A DNA stretch of 64,000 nt from Streptomyces violaceusniger (lineage in GTDB: Bacteria > Actinomycetota > Actinomycetes > Streptomycetales > Streptomycetaceae). The notes beneath the pieces were generated by a model. It was given only the letters and a program-made list of their open reading frames with translations, ran no database searches and was not told the origin of the DNA. Of this stretch, positions 1 to 8,574 are shown piece by piece (within the stretch, counting starts at the first letter, position 1; every line of letters starts with the position of its first letter). The stretch spans positions 3,472,001 to 3,536,000 of the forward strand of contig BJHW01000001.1 of NCBI GenBank assembly GCA_005405945.1, read 5' to 3'. The position numbers and the translations under genes were made by a program.

Positions 1-65
1 ACGAGAAGGAGGTGGCCCGCCTGGAGGCCCCCTACCGCCCGCGCCCCATCATGGGCCACAGCTGA
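1..65 (+). CDS. C-terminal end of an unidentified protein (partial)
   Basis: Only the last 20 codons are present, in the frame starting at base 3 and ending with TGA at 63-65. The peptide ends EAPYRPRPIMGHS. The ending recalls C-termini of some aldo/keto-reductase-like proteins, but 20 residues cannot settle a family. It converges on the minus-strand beta-helix gene with only 28 bp between the two stop codons, so the two may share a termination region. As it borders a sugar-acid locus, it could be another catabolic enzyme; that is a guess. Confidence 0.5.
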   Translation, partial: EKEVARLEAPYRPRPIMGHS

Positions 66-93
66 CGGGGGCGGGGCGGCCTTCCCCGGGGTT

Positions 94-1313
94 TCACTTC
101 ATCGGCGAACCGATGTCGGTGCGGTCCATCACCACGAGGAAGCCGGTGAGCGGCAGGGAGCCGTTCGGCCGCCGGGGGCCGAAGGCCGTGGTGGGGTCGG
201 TGGTGACCAGGGGCGGGGTGGCCCGGCCGCCCGGCGCCCAGTTGTTGTCCCGCGAGACGGCGAGGGGCCGGCGTCGGCGCTGCCGCGGCCGTTGGAGAGC
301 GCGAGGTTGCGGGTCAGCCGGGCGTGGGAGCCGGCGACGGAGTAGCCCTTGCCCCAGTTGTCGAAGGAGGTGGTGCGCTGGAGCCGGAGGGCTCCGGTGT
401 TGCCGCCCGCGTCGAAGCCGCTCTTGGTGTTGGCCCAGGCGGCGGAGGACCGTACGACATGGGCGGGCGAGGGGGCGCCACGGCGGTCGGCGCCGAGCTG
501 GAAGCCGCTGCCGTCGCCCTTGAAGTAGGGGATGTGCCAGCGGTTCCGGCCGTTCCCGAAGGCCCAGGAGTGCTCGATGGTGACGGGGCTCGCCCACATC
601 CACAGGTCGAGGCCGTCGTCGCTGTTGTGGTACAGCCGGGATCCGGTGACCACATTGCCGGTGCCGGAGCCGTGGGTGATGGCTATGCCGTCGGCTCGCT
701 GGCCGCCGGTGGCGTCGTCGTGGTTGGCGTAGGAGTCCAGGTTCCGGATGACGTTGCCGTTGGTGTCGTCGCCGCGGAGGGTGAGCCCGGTGTCGCCGTT
801 GCCGTGGGTGCTGAGGTTCTGGAAGACGTTGCGCGCGCAGGAGGTGCAGACCAGGCCGCCGCCCGGGGCGTTGCGCAGTTCGATGCCGGAGACCGTCCAG
901 TAGTCGGCGGCGAGGGAGACCAGAGAGGAGCCCTCGCCCAGCCGGGAGCCGTCGAGCCGGACCTTCTCCGCCCGGTACGACCGCAGTTGGACGCGCTCGC
1001 GGGGGGTGCCGCTGACGGAGCTGCGCAGGGTCCTGGAGGGGTAGTACGTGCCGCCGCGGACCTCGATGGTGGTGCCCGCCTTGGCGGTGGAGAACGCCTT
1101 CTCCAGGCTTCGGTAGGGGGACTTGAGGGTGCCGGTGTTGCCGTCGTTGCCGTTGGTGGCCACATACAGGGTGGTGGGCACGGCGCTCGCGTCCTCCGGC
1201 GAAGCCGTCAGATACACCCCGGCCACGGCCGACGCCACGATCACGGCGCTGCCCAACGGCAGCGTGCGATCCTTGCGGCGGCGGTGACGGCCCCGTTTGC
1301 GTCTCAGCCCCAT
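94..1313 (-). CDS. Secreted right-handed beta-helix protein, pectate-lyase-like (frame break near the 3' end)
   Basis: Probably a secreted or membrane-tethered polysaccharide-binding or lyase protein. The start at 1313 has AGGAG seven bases upstream. A very basic N-terminus (MGLRRKRGRHRRRK) leads into one hydrophobic segment, then ATNGNDGNTGTLKSPYRSLEKAF, split here as ATNGNDGNTGT and PYRSLEKAF, an opening typical of parallel beta-helix proteins of the PL9/PL11-like class. Repeated Asn and Gly turns follow (for example HNSDDGLDLWMW). The frame is lost at the G run 264-267; adding one base restores the tail SRDNNWAPGG to the TGA at 94, giving about 406 residues. It is the last gene of a minus-strand set with a PL1 pectate lyase. 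Substrate is inferred from neighbours only. Confidence 0.75.
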
Positions 1314-1488
1314 GGCAACTCCTGTTCCGCGTCGAGAGAACGGGCCGGAGGATCCGAACCGGCCCGCTCCATGTCGTAGTTGCCGCCAGTCCAGATTAGG
1401 TTGCCGCACTCCCGAGGATTCTTAGATTACGAAATCCCGATCGCATCGCGATAGCTTGCGCCAACTCTTGATCATTTTGTGGCCGAGG

Positions 1489-1500
1489 GTGTTCGAACAC
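1489..1500. promoter_or_regulatory. Perfect 12-bp palindrome upstream of the beta-helix gene
   Basis: GTGTTCGAACAC is a perfect palindrome in the 213-bp gap between the deacetylase stop and the beta-helix start, about 175 bp upstream of that start. It could be an operator. An SOS box was considered and rejected because the half-site spacing does not fit. No partner regulator is evident. Confidence 0.3.
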
Positions 1501-1526
1501 GACGGAGATGGTGTCGGTTTGTTGCC

Positions 1527-2354
1527 TCATGGGCGATAGACCTTGCCCGGTTCCGGGACGGCCGGGGCCATCAACTGGGAGACCGTCACCACCGTGTAGC
1601 CCTCCTTCTTCAGCTTCGCCAGTATCCCCGGCACCGCCGGCACCGTGCCCGGGTAGATGTCGTGCAGCAGGATGATCCCGTCGCGCTTCGTCTGGTCCAG
1701 CACCCGCTTCTCGATCAGCGCGGAGTCGTTCGTCTGGTAGTCCTTCGCCGTCACGCTCCACAGCACCTGCGCCACGCCCAGCTCGCGGCAGATCTTGGAG
1801 ACCCGCTCGTCCGTACGCCCCTGCGGCGGGCGCATCAGCAGCGGCGTACGGCCGGTGAGCTTCTTGACGGCGGTCTGGACGCGGGTGATCTCCGTGCGGA
1901 CCTCGTCGGAGTCGGTCTTGGTCAGGATCTTGTGCGACCAGGTGTGGTTGGCCAGTTCATGCCCCTCGTCCGCGATGCGGCGCACCAGGTCCGGGTGGCG
2001 GTCGATGTGCTTCCTGCCGAGCATGAAGAAGGTCGCGTGGGCCTTCTCGCGCTCGAGAATCTTCAGCAGCCGGGGGGTGTTGCCGCTGGGGCCCGCGTCG
2101 AAGGTGAGGGCGACGCACTTGGCGACGGCGCAGTCGACCGAGCCGTTCGCGTCGTTCGCCCCGTCGCCCCCCTTGAGCACGTCCGGCTTGGAGGCGGCCG
2201 GTGTCGAGCCGTCGGCGTCCGACGCCGCGTGCTCCCGGGCGCTGCGCGGCGAGGTGGTGTCGTACGACGCGCCGCAGCCGCTGAGGCCCAGCGTCAGGCA
2301 GACGGCGCTGACGAGACTGACACACAGCCCGGATATTCGACCTTTTCGCCCCAT
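1527..2354 (-). CDS. Polysaccharide deacetylase lipoprotein (NodB domain)
   Basis: A carbohydrate esterase 4 type protein that would remove acetyl groups from a polysaccharide at the cell surface. The start at 2354 gives a classic lipoprotein signal ending LSGC with Cys27. An earlier in-frame ATG would spoil the signal. NodB motifs are visible: TFDAGPS around 84-90, HTWSH at 137-141, RPPQGRTD, and HD in the late LLHD motif. In motif 1 the second, metal-binding Asp of the usual TFDDG is Ala (position 87). This variant occurs in other actinobacterial members as I recall, and may alter metal use. About 275 residues. It sits between two beta-helix proteins, so acetylated pectin or cell-wall glycan are both possible substrates. 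Confidence 0.85.
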   Translation of the reverse strand: MGRKGRISGLCVSLVSAVCLTLGLSGCGASYDTTSPRSAREHAASDADGSTPAASKPDVLKGGDGANDANGSVDCAVAKCVALTFDAGPSGNTPRLLKILEREKAHATFFMLGRKHIDRHPDLVRRIADEGHELANHTWSHKILTKTDSDEVRTEITRVQTAVKKLTGRTPLLMRPPQGRTDERVSKICRELGVAQVLWSVTAKDYQTNDSALIEKRVLDQTKRDGIILLHDIYPGTVPAVPGILAKLKKEGYTVVTVSQLMAPAVPEPGKVYRP

Positions 2355-2448
2355 TGATGTCCCCGAAGTCACCTTGTGGCCAATAGTGGTCGCCATGCCG
2401 CCAACGTCCGCCCAAATGCGTAAAGTTGGCAGCACAAGCTGCGAGCAC

Positions 2449-2465
2449 TATACATCGCACGTATA
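2449..2465. promoter_or_regulatory. AT-rich inverted repeat upstream of the deacetylase gene
   Basis: TATAC-N7-GTATA lies about 95 bp upstream of the deacetylase start and downstream of the pectate lyase stop, in a locally AT-rich patch that stands out against the surrounding GC. It may be an operator or part of a promoter; no factor can be named. Confidence 0.25.
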
Positions 2466-2551
2466 CACGGGGTTCATAGTCGGGGACGGGAAAGGGATGC
2501 CGGGCGGGGCCAGTAACGCCCGGCCTCCCTGCTTTCGGTGGCGGCGGGCCG

Positions 2552-3859
2552 TCAGCGCCGACGGCCCGCGCCCGCGCCCCCGTCCACGACACCGGGCACC
2601 ACACGCGGCGCGTCGACCCGCGGGCGCAGCGTCGGCGTCCAGCCCGCGTCATCGCCCAGCGTCTCCCCGGGGACACCCGCGTTGTGGAGGGCGAGGAGGT
2701 CGGCCGGGCGGCCGCCGAGGAGGTTGTTCCGCGCGGTCAGCGCCGTGCCGTTCCACTTCTTGATGATCTTCGCGGGGTCAACGGAGGAGGGCGTCGTGAA
2801 GGCGTTGGCCTCGGCGACGAGTTGGGACTCGACGCCCACGCCCCAGCTGTAGACATATCCGCTCTTGGGCGCGACGAAGTGGTTGTTGTAGACGTCCACC
2901 TTCCCGAACCGCACCCGCGGCGCCCGCTCCACGATGTTCTTGAACAGGTTGTGGTGGAGGGTGACCCGGAGCCTGCCGCGGTCCGTCGCGCCCGCGCCGT
3001 CGCTGTTGCCGATCATCAGCGTCTTGTCGTGGTCGGCGAAGACGTTCCAGGACGCGGTGACGAGATCGGCGCCGCGCACCACGTCCAGCTCACCGTCGTG
3101 CTGCTGATAGAGCCGCCCGTAGTAGCTGGGCTGGGCGCTGTCCGGGCGGCGGCCGTCGGTGAAGGTGTTGTGGTCGATCCAGACGTGGGTGGAGCCGTAC
3201 ACCACCAGGTTGTCGTACTCGGAGTTCCAGTTGCCGTCGTCGCCGTCGGCCGGATCCCAGGCGGGGAAGCAGTCGAAGGCGTCCTCGAACGTGAGATCGC
3301 GGACGATGACGTTGTCCGCGCCCCGGACCTGGAGGCTGGCCCCCAGTAGCCGGGCGGAGCGGCCGAGGCCCGCGATGGTGGTGTTGGAACCCACCGTCAG
3401 CTCGACCCGTTCGGCCTGCCGGGCGGCGGAGGCGGCGCGGGCGTCCTCCTGGGGGCCGGACGGCTCGGTCCTGCCCCAGGTCGCCGGGTCGTAGGCGGTG
3501 AGATAGGCGTCCAGGGAGTAGCCGTCGGTCGCGTAGTCCGCGCAGGACAATGACCTTCCGGCAGCGTCGGTATTGGCGTCGATCGTGCCCTTGACGTAGA
3601 TCATCTTCGGCGTGGGATCGGCGTCGTCCAGCGCCTCGGCCAGTTCCGCCCGGTTGGTGACCGTGAAGGTGTGCGCCCGGTCGGCCTTGGCGCCGCCGGT
3701 CGTACCGCCGTCGGCGGAGGCCCAGCCGTCGCCCGCGGGGAGCCCGGCACGGGCGGGGGCCGACGGCACATGCGCCGAGGCGGGAGCGGTGGCGAACGAG
3801 CCGAGGGCGAACGCGGCGCAGCCGAGCACGGCGGCGACGCGGGCATGGCATCTGGGCAT
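2552..3859 (-). CDS. Secreted pectate lyase, polysaccharide lyase family 1
   Basis: Cleaves polygalacturonate by calcium-dependent beta-elimination outside the cell. The start at 3859 is chosen because it has GGAG seven bases upstream and opens a Sec signal (MPRCHARVAAVLGCAAFA, then an alanine-rich cleavage region near APASA). Family motifs are VWIDHNTF in the middle and APRVRFGKVDVYNNHF towards the end, which carries the catalytic Arg of PL1. Asp-rich stretches (FEDAFDCFPAWDPADGDD) fit the calcium site. About 435 residues. It follows the sugar-binding lipoprotein gene in the same direction, 156 bp apart, so pectin breakdown and uptake look linked. Confidence 0.9.
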   Translation of the reverse strand: MPRCHARVAAVLGCAAFALGSFATAPASAHVPSAPARAGLPAGDGWASADGGTTGGAKADRAHTFTVTNRAELAEALDDADPTPKMIYVKGTIDANTDAAGRSLSCADYATDGYSLDAYLTAYDPATWGRTEPSGPQEDARAASAARQAERVELTVGSNTTIAGLGRSARLLGASLQVRGADNVIVRDLTFEDAFDCFPAWDPADGDDGNWNSEYDNLVVYGSTHVWIDHNTFTDGRRPDSAQPSYYGRLYQQHDGELDVVRGADLVTASWNVFADHDKTLMIGNSDGAGATDRGRLRVTLHHNLFKNIVERAPRVRFGKVDVYNNHFVAPKSGYVYSWGVGVESQLVAEANAFTTPSSVDPAKIIKKWNGTALTARNNLLGGRPADLLALHNAGVPGETLGDDAGWTPTLRPRVDAPRVVPGVVDGGAGAGRRR

Positions 3860-4015
3860 GACGGCTCCAGTGGATGAAGGGACAAAACGGCGAAGGGGCG
3901 GCGGTGAACGGGGGGTGCCGCCGGGGTGTGACGGGTGCCGGGACGGCCGCCGCTGTGGCGCGGCCGCCCCCATGCGCACGGCTCATACGGCTGTCCGGCC
4001 ATGGCGGCCGGCCGG

Positions 4016-5356
4016 CTAGCTCTGGTGCTTCTTCCAGTCCGCCTGTGCCGCGTTGAGCTCCTTCGCGACCTTGTCGCAGAACGCCTTGGCGGTCATCCGG
4101 CCGAGCAGCACCTTCTGGAAGCTGGGCTCGTTGTCGGCCTTGCTGATGTTGTTCCAGTCCGGGAGGTAGTACGGCAGCTGGACGACCTTGGTCCGCGGAT
4201 CGTTGAGCGACTCCAGCGCGGCCTTGGTCGGCGGGGCCTTCGCGATCCAGTCGTCGTCGGCGGCGCCGACGTTGGCGGGGATCGCGCCGACGTCCTCGTT
4301 CCAGAGGCTGTTCATCTCCGGGGAGGCCGCGAACTCGATGAACTTCCAGGCCGCCGCCTTGTTCTTGCTCGCCTTGAACAGCCCGAGGCCGTCGACCGGG
4401 TTGGAGACGATGGTGCGCGCCGCGCCCGGCCGGGACGGCGGCAGCGGTATGCCCGCGATCTTGTCCTTGCCGAGCAGCCGTACGTGGTCCACATAGCTGC
4501 CGAGGTTGTGCTGGAGCATCCCGATGTCGCCCTGGTCGAACTGGGCGACCATCTTGGCGAAGTCGTTGTTCAGGTCGGCGGCGGGGGTGACCTTCTTGAA
4601 GAGGGCGATGTACTTCTCGAGCGCCGCGACGTTCCTGGGGTCGTTGAGGGTGGTCTTGTCCCCGTCCTCGCCGTTCCAGAAGGACGAGATGCCGGACTGG
4701 GCGTACATCATGTCCAGCGCCTGGGCGATCGAGCCCGCGCCGCCGCGCAGGGTGAAGCCGAACTTGTTCCGGCCCTTGTCGGTCAGCTCCTCGGCGGCCT
4801 TGTAGAAGTTCTGCCAGCTGTCGGGCGCGGGCAGCTTCGCCGCCTTGAAGAGGTCGGTGCGGTACCAGAGGGTGCCCTGGTTGGCGGAGGTCGGGACGGA
4901 GTACAGCTCCTTGTCGTCACCCCCGGCCGCGCGGACGCTCTCGACCATGTTCTTGATCAGCTTGCCCTTGAGGGCGCTGTCGCCGATGCGGTCGGTCACG
5001 GGGTCGAGGGCACCCTGGGCGACCAGATTGGCCAGATACGCGGTGCCCACGCCGCCGACGTCGGGCAGGCTGTCGCCGCCGCTCTGAATGGCGGTGTCGT
5101 ACTTCGACTGCACGTTGGCGATCGGGATCGGGACGTACTTGACCGTGATGTCGGGGTACTTGTCCTCGAACTTGGCGATGATCTGCTTCCAGATCTTGGT
5201 GCGGGGGCCGCCGTTGTTGTCCCAGAAGGTGATGGTGCCCTTGCCGGAGCCTTCCTCGCCGGTGGTCGAGCCGTCGTCCCCGCACGCTGTGGCTGTCAGG
5301 GCGAGGGTGAGGGTTGCGGCCAGGGCGGCTGCGGTTCTGCGGGTGCGTGGGTTCAT
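4016..5356 (-). CDS. Sugar ABC transporter substrate-binding lipoprotein
   Basis: Extracellular solute receptor of the carbohydrate-uptake-1 class (SBP family 1). The start at 5356 gives a lipoprotein signal ending TATAC before GDDGS; the open frame reaches further upstream but without a signal. The mature part begins GTITFWDNNGG, typical of MalE/UgpB-like proteins, and continues with the usual alternating lobes to about 446 residues. It belongs with the two permeases at 7675-9497, from which it is separated by two enzyme genes and a hairpin repeat. No ATP-binding subunit is in this window, so a shared MsiK-type ATPase is likely, as is usual in Streptomyces. Ligand unknown; oligogalacturonides are a fair guess. 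Confidence 0.88.
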   Translation of the reverse strand: MNPRTRRTAAALAATLTLALTATACGDDGSTTGEEGSGKGTITFWDNNGGPRTKIWKQIIAKFEDKYPDITVKYVPIPIANVQSKYDTAIQSGGDSLPDVGGVGTAYLANLVAQGALDPVTDRIGDSALKGKLIKNMVESVRAAGGDDKELYSVPTSANQGTLWYRTDLFKAAKLPAPDSWQNFYKAAEELTDKGRNKFGFTLRGGAGSIAQALDMMYAQSGISSFWNGEDGDKTTLNDPRNVAALEKYIALFKKVTPAADLNNDFAKMVAQFDQGDIGMLQHNLGSYVDHVRLLGKDKIAGIPLPPSRPGAARTIVSNPVDGLGLFKASKNKAAAWKFIEFAASPEMNSLWNEDVGAIPANVGAADDDWIAKAPPTKAALESLNDPRTKVVQLPYYLPDWNNISKADNEPSFQKVLLGRMTAKAFCDKVAKELNAAQADWKKHQS

Positions 5357-5433
5357 CTTTTGTGGGTTCCCTTGCGGTTGCCGGTCGTTGGGGATCGCGC
5401 CGTCGTGGTTGAGGCAGTGGCCAGATGCAGGCT

Positions 5434-5504
5434 GGTTGTGCCCACCCGTTCCGCCAGGGGGCACCTCCCAGCGGTAGCTGGGGGAAGAACGATTGCCCAC
5501 AACC
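5434..5504. repeat. Hairpin repeat element, copy 1 (long form)
   Basis: Read on the minus strand the element begins GTTGTGGGCAATCGTTC and ends ACGGGTGGGCACAAC, framing an inner hairpin (CTCCCAGC, loop, GCTGGGGG at 5465-5484). The ends pair through GGTTGTG/CACAACC. A shorter second copy with the same ends lies at 33581-33623. It sits between the DUF6807 gene and the binding-protein gene, where it could terminate transcription or stabilise the mRNA 3' end. I recall such elements as common in Streptomyces intergenic DNA, but did not verify it. Confidence 0.7.
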
Positions 5505-5508
5505 CTGC

Positions 5509-6399
5509 TCATACGGCCGCTCCCCTGTCGGAGAGGTGGGCTGCCAGGCGGGCTGCTGCCGGGCGGGGCAGGCGGGTGTCGGCTATCGCCGTGACGATGC
5601 GGCGGGTGACCGTGTCGGCGGGGGCTATGGGCAGGGGGCGCTGCCAGGTGAGGGCCGAGCCGACGCCCGGGTGGTCGCCGGTGCGGACCCACCAGGGGTC
5701 GGCCCGGGTGTCGCCGGTCGCGCCGACGAACACCAGCGTCCAGTCGTCGGTGGCCAGCGCCAGCCAGTCCGCGGACCGTCCGTGCACCGCCGCCTCGCCC
5801 TCGCCGTCGGCGCTGAAGGCGTGCGCGGGCTCGGGGCGCCGGGGGACCCGCCAGAAGAAGCCGCCCGCGTGGCCCGCCCCGCCGAGGGCGATCTCCTCAC
5901 CCGTCACATTGGTGAGGGCGGAGGTGAAGTCCAGCGCCCAGCACCCCGTTCCGAGGGACCGTACGGCCACCGTGCGCCGCTCCAGCAGCAGTTGCCGCCC
6001 ACCGGCCGTCCACGACAGCTCTTCCACGAATCCGTCGGGGTCGCGCAGCAGCCAGCTGAGGTGACGCTGGCTGCCGTGGTGGTCCCGTCGGCCCGGGCCA
6101 CCCCGGAAGTTCCATCCGGCCACCTCCGGGATGGCCATGGACACCCCCAGGTGGGCCGGATCCTCGGCGGGCCGCAGCCCGGTGACGGTGACACCGCCGA
6201 GGGTGCGCACGGGGTGCAGATACGGGCGCGGCGCGACCGTGCCGGGCAGTCCGGGGCGGTGCACATACGTCCCGACGACCCGGTGCTCATGGCGCAGCAG
6301 GGTGCACGGGGGACGGCGGGTGAGGGAGGGAGTGAGCGGGGTGGAGGGGGCCAGGGCGTGGGAGGGAGTCAGGGGGTTGGAGGGGGTCAGCGGTGTCAT
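5509..6399 (-). CDS. DUF6807 / PmoA-like protein
   Basis: Member of the family often labelled PmoA-like or DUF6807, found beside Gfo/Idh oxidoreductases in glycan-use loci. Its biochemical role is not established, and the old methane-oxygenase label should not be believed. The core reads RPYLHPVRTLGGVTVT, then HLGVSMAI, WNFRGG and a HGSQRHLSW segment, all typical of the family. The N-terminal 30 residues are Pro/Thr/Ser-rich repeats (LTPSNPLTPSHALAPSTPLTPS) that look like a low-complexity leader; no signal peptide is evident, so it is probably cytoplasmic. The start overlaps the stop of the Gfo/Idh gene as ATGA, so the pair is translated together. 296 residues. Confidence 0.75.
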   Translation of the reverse strand: MTPLTPSNPLTPSHALAPSTPLTPSLTRRPPCTLLRHEHRVVGTYVHRPGLPGTVAPRPYLHPVRTLGGVTVTGLRPAEDPAHLGVSMAIPEVAGWNFRGGPGRRDHHGSQRHLSWLLRDPDGFVEELSWTAGGRQLLLERRTVAVRSLGTGCWALDFTSALTNVTGEEIALGGAGHAGGFFWRVPRRPEPAHAFSADGEGEAAVHGRSADWLALATDDWTLVFVGATGDTRADPWWVRTGDHPGVGSALTWQRPLPIAPADTVTRRIVTAIADTRLPRPAAARLAAHLSDRGAAV

Positions 6400-7607
6400 G
6401 GGTGCGGGACCTCCGTGGGGGGAGCGGCCCAGGGGGCGCGCAGTTCGGAGTACAGGGCGAGGCGCTCGGCGCCGGCGGTGACCAGTCGGTCGATGCCGGT
6501 CACCACGCGCCGCTTGGCCGCCCGCGCGGTGACGCCCGCACCGGGCTCGGTGCGCCAGGCGCCGGCGGGCAGCGGAACCGGTGCGGGGGCGGTGCGGACC
6601 GCCTCGACGACGCGCATGAAGGCGCCGGTGCGGTCCGGGGGAACGAGCAGTCCGGTGCCGTCGCGGAGATGCGCGACGAGGTTGTCCAGCAGATCGGTGC
6701 GCGCGTGGTCGGTGGTCTCGGGCGGCGCACCGTCGCGTTCGATACGGACCCGGTCCAGCTTGTACCAGAAGGTGATCCGGCCCCGGTCGCCGTGGACGAC
6801 CACATACGGCTCACCGGGCTCCTCCGCGCACAGGGTGACGGCGGCGGCCACCGTGGTGCCGCAGGTGGTGCGGATCCGTACGCAGGAGGTGTCGTCGGCC
6901 TCGATGGCGTTGGCCCGGTACAGCTCCAGCTCGACACCGGCCACGTCCTCGGCCCGGTCGGCGTCGGCGAGGTGCAGGGCGGTGGCGATGGCGTGGGCGA
7001 GGGGGTTGGTGAGGACGCCGTCCACGACGTCGCGGCCGTCGAGGGTGCGGTGTCCGGCCCAGGGGGCGCGGGTGTAGTAGTCCTCGTCGCGGGCCCATGC
7101 CCCGGCCGCGCCGATGCCACGGATCGCCCCTATGTGGCCGTCGGCGACGAGCTTCCGGATGGCGGGCAGGGCATGGGAGCCGAGCGACTGGAAGCCGATC
7201 TGGCAGGCGGTTCCGTATCCGCGGAGTCCTTCGCTCATCCGGGTGAATTCGGCGTACGAGGGTGTGGGCGGCTTCTCCAGCAGAAGGTGCGCACCGCGCT
7301 CGGCGGCGGTGAGGGCGAGGTCGGCGTGGGTGTGGATCGGGGTGCAGATGACCGCGATCCGGGCGCCGGTGCGGGTCACGAGCGCGGCGAGGTCGGCGGA
7401 CTGCTCGGGCTCGCCGAGCCCGTCGCCCAGCTCCTCGCGGGTGAGCGGCGCGAGTTCGCACACCCCGGCCAGCCGGACCTTTCCCTCGGCGGTCAGCCTC
7501 CTGATGTTGTCCAGGTGCCGGCGACCGTGCCCGCGGGCGCCCGCGAGAACGAGAGGTATCGGTTCCTGAGGCTCCGTCGGTTCCTTCGGTTCCGGGGCCG
7601 TGCCCAT
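6396..7607 (-). CDS. Gfo/Idh/MocA-family NAD(P)-dependent oxidoreductase
   Basis: Probable sugar or sugar-acid dehydrogenase. The N-terminal Rossmann fold has LVLAGARGHGRRH near residue 20 in place of the common GxGxxG. The family signature EKPPTPSYAEF lies near residue 115, with the EKP lysine that binds cofactor and substrate. The C-terminal half is the alpha/beta substrate domain. A strong AAGGAGGT-type ribosome site lies just upstream of the ATG. It follows the two permease genes with a 67-bp gap and overlaps the DUF6807 gene, so it likely acts on the imported sugar. 403 residues; substrate not predictable from sequence. Confidence 0.85.
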   Translation of the reverse strand: MGTAPEPKEPTEPQEPIPLVLAGARGHGRRHLDNIRRLTAEGKVRLAGVCELAPLTREELGDGLGEPEQSADLAALVTRTGARIAVICTPIHTHADLALTAAERGAHLLLEKPPTPSYAEFTRMSEGLRGYGTACQIGFQSLGSHALPAIRKLVADGHIGAIRGIGAAGAWARDEDYYTRAPWAGHRTLDGRDVVDGVLTNPLAHAIATALHLADADRAEDVAGVELELYRANAIEADDTSCVRIRTTCGTTVAAAVTLCAEEPGEPYVVVHGDRGRITFWYKLDRVRIERDGAPPETTDHARTDLLDNLVAHLRDGTGLLVPPDRTGAFMRVVEAVRTAPAPVPLPAGAWRTEPGAGVTARAAKRRVVTGIDRLVTAGAERLALYSELRAPWAAPPTEVPHP

Positions 7608-7674
7608 GCTCGGACCTCCTTGTCCGACTCGTTCGCGAATGCTCGTTCCGCCGACCCAACGGGTCAGGTTTCGG

Positions 7675-8574
7675 TCAGCCCTTGACCGCCCCCGCGCTGA
7701 AGCCGGTGATCAGCCACTTCTGGATGAAGGCGAAGACGAGGACGACGGGCACCGCGGCGATCACCCCGCCCGCCGCGAGCGCGCCCAGGTCGACGCTGTC
7801 CGCCCCGATGAGCGTGTTGAGGCCGACCGGGATCGTCTGCTTGTCCTGGGAGCTGAGGAACATCAGCGCGAACAGGAAGTGGTTCCAGCTGTGTACGAAG
7901 GCGAAGGAGCCGACCGCGATCAGCCCGGGGCGCAGCAGCGGCAGCACCACCGCGCAGAAGGCCCGGAAGCGGCCGCAGCCGTCCACCCACGCCTGCTCCT
8001 CCAGCGACACCGGCACGTTCTTGATGAAGCCGCTGATGAGGATGATCGACAGAGGCAGCTGGAAGACCGTCTCCGCGATGACCACGCTCCCCAGCGAGTT
8101 GATCATCTGCAGGTTCTTGAAGATCTCGAAGAGCGGCACCAGCATCAGCGCGCCCGGGATGAACTGCGAGGCCAGCAGCGCCAGCATGAAGCCCTTTTTG
8201 ATCCGGAACTCGAAGCGGGCGAGGGCGTAGCCGCCGGCCAGCGCGACCGCCGTCGTCATCACCAGTGAGGCGACGCCGACGATCATGCTGTTCTGGAAGA
8301 AGATCCCGAAGCTGCGCTCGTTCCAGACCTTCTGGAAGTGCTCACCGGTGATCGGCCAGGGCACCAGCGCGTTCGAACCCGCGGGGCGCAGTGCGAACAG
8401 CAGCATCCAGTAGAAGGGGACGAGGGTGAACAGCAGATACAGGCCCAGCGGCAGATAGATCTGCCAGCGCGGTACGCCCTGGTCGGATCCGCGCCGGCGC
8501 CTTCCGCGGGCGGTGGACGGCGGGGCGGCCGCGGCGGTGGGCAGGGTGCCCTGCTCGGCGAGTGCGGTGGTCAC
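7675..8574 (-). CDS. Sugar ABC transporter permease, MalG type
   Basis: Inner-membrane subunit of a carbohydrate importer. About six hydrophobic segments are visible, beginning IYLPLGLYLLFTLVPFYWML. The cytoplasmic coupling loop has the EAA-like motif EEQAWVDGCGRFRAF followed by LPLLRPG, which docks on the ATPase. The GTG start overlaps the stop of the other permease gene (GTGA), showing translational coupling. The first 30 residues are Ala/Pro/Arg-rich and probably disordered. 299 residues, the usual length. Pairs with the upstream permease and the binding protein at 4016-5356. Confidence 0.92.
   Translation of the reverse strand: MTTALAEQGTLPTAAAAPPSTARGRRRRGSDQGVPRWQIYLPLGLYLLFTLVPFYWMLLFALRPAGSNALVPWPITGEHFQKVWNERSFGIFFQNSMIVGVASLVMTTAVALAGGYALARFEFRIKKGFMLALLASQFIPGALMLVPLFEIFKNLQMINSLGSVVIAETVFQLPLSIILISGFIKNVPVSLEEQAWVDGCGRFRAFCAVVLPLLRPGLIAVGSFAFVHSWNHFLFALMFLSSQDKQTIPVGLNTLIGADSVDLGALAAGGVIAAVPVVLVFAFIQKWLITGFSAGAVKG

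Noticed and set aside
1489-1500. LexA (SOS) box
   Set aside because: The actinobacterial SOS box has TCGAAC-N4-GTTCGA; here the two halves are fused as TTCGAA with no spacer.
3935-6064. Long plus-strand open frame (709 codons) over the binding-protein gene
   Set aside because: It is antisense to clear coding sequence, its product is Val/Gly/Asp/Arg-rich with no domain, and long antisense frames are expected at this GC content.
5509-6399. Methane monooxygenase subunit
   Set aside because: The PmoA label is inherited by weak similarity. The protein lacks membrane segments and copper ligands, and lies in a sugar operon.
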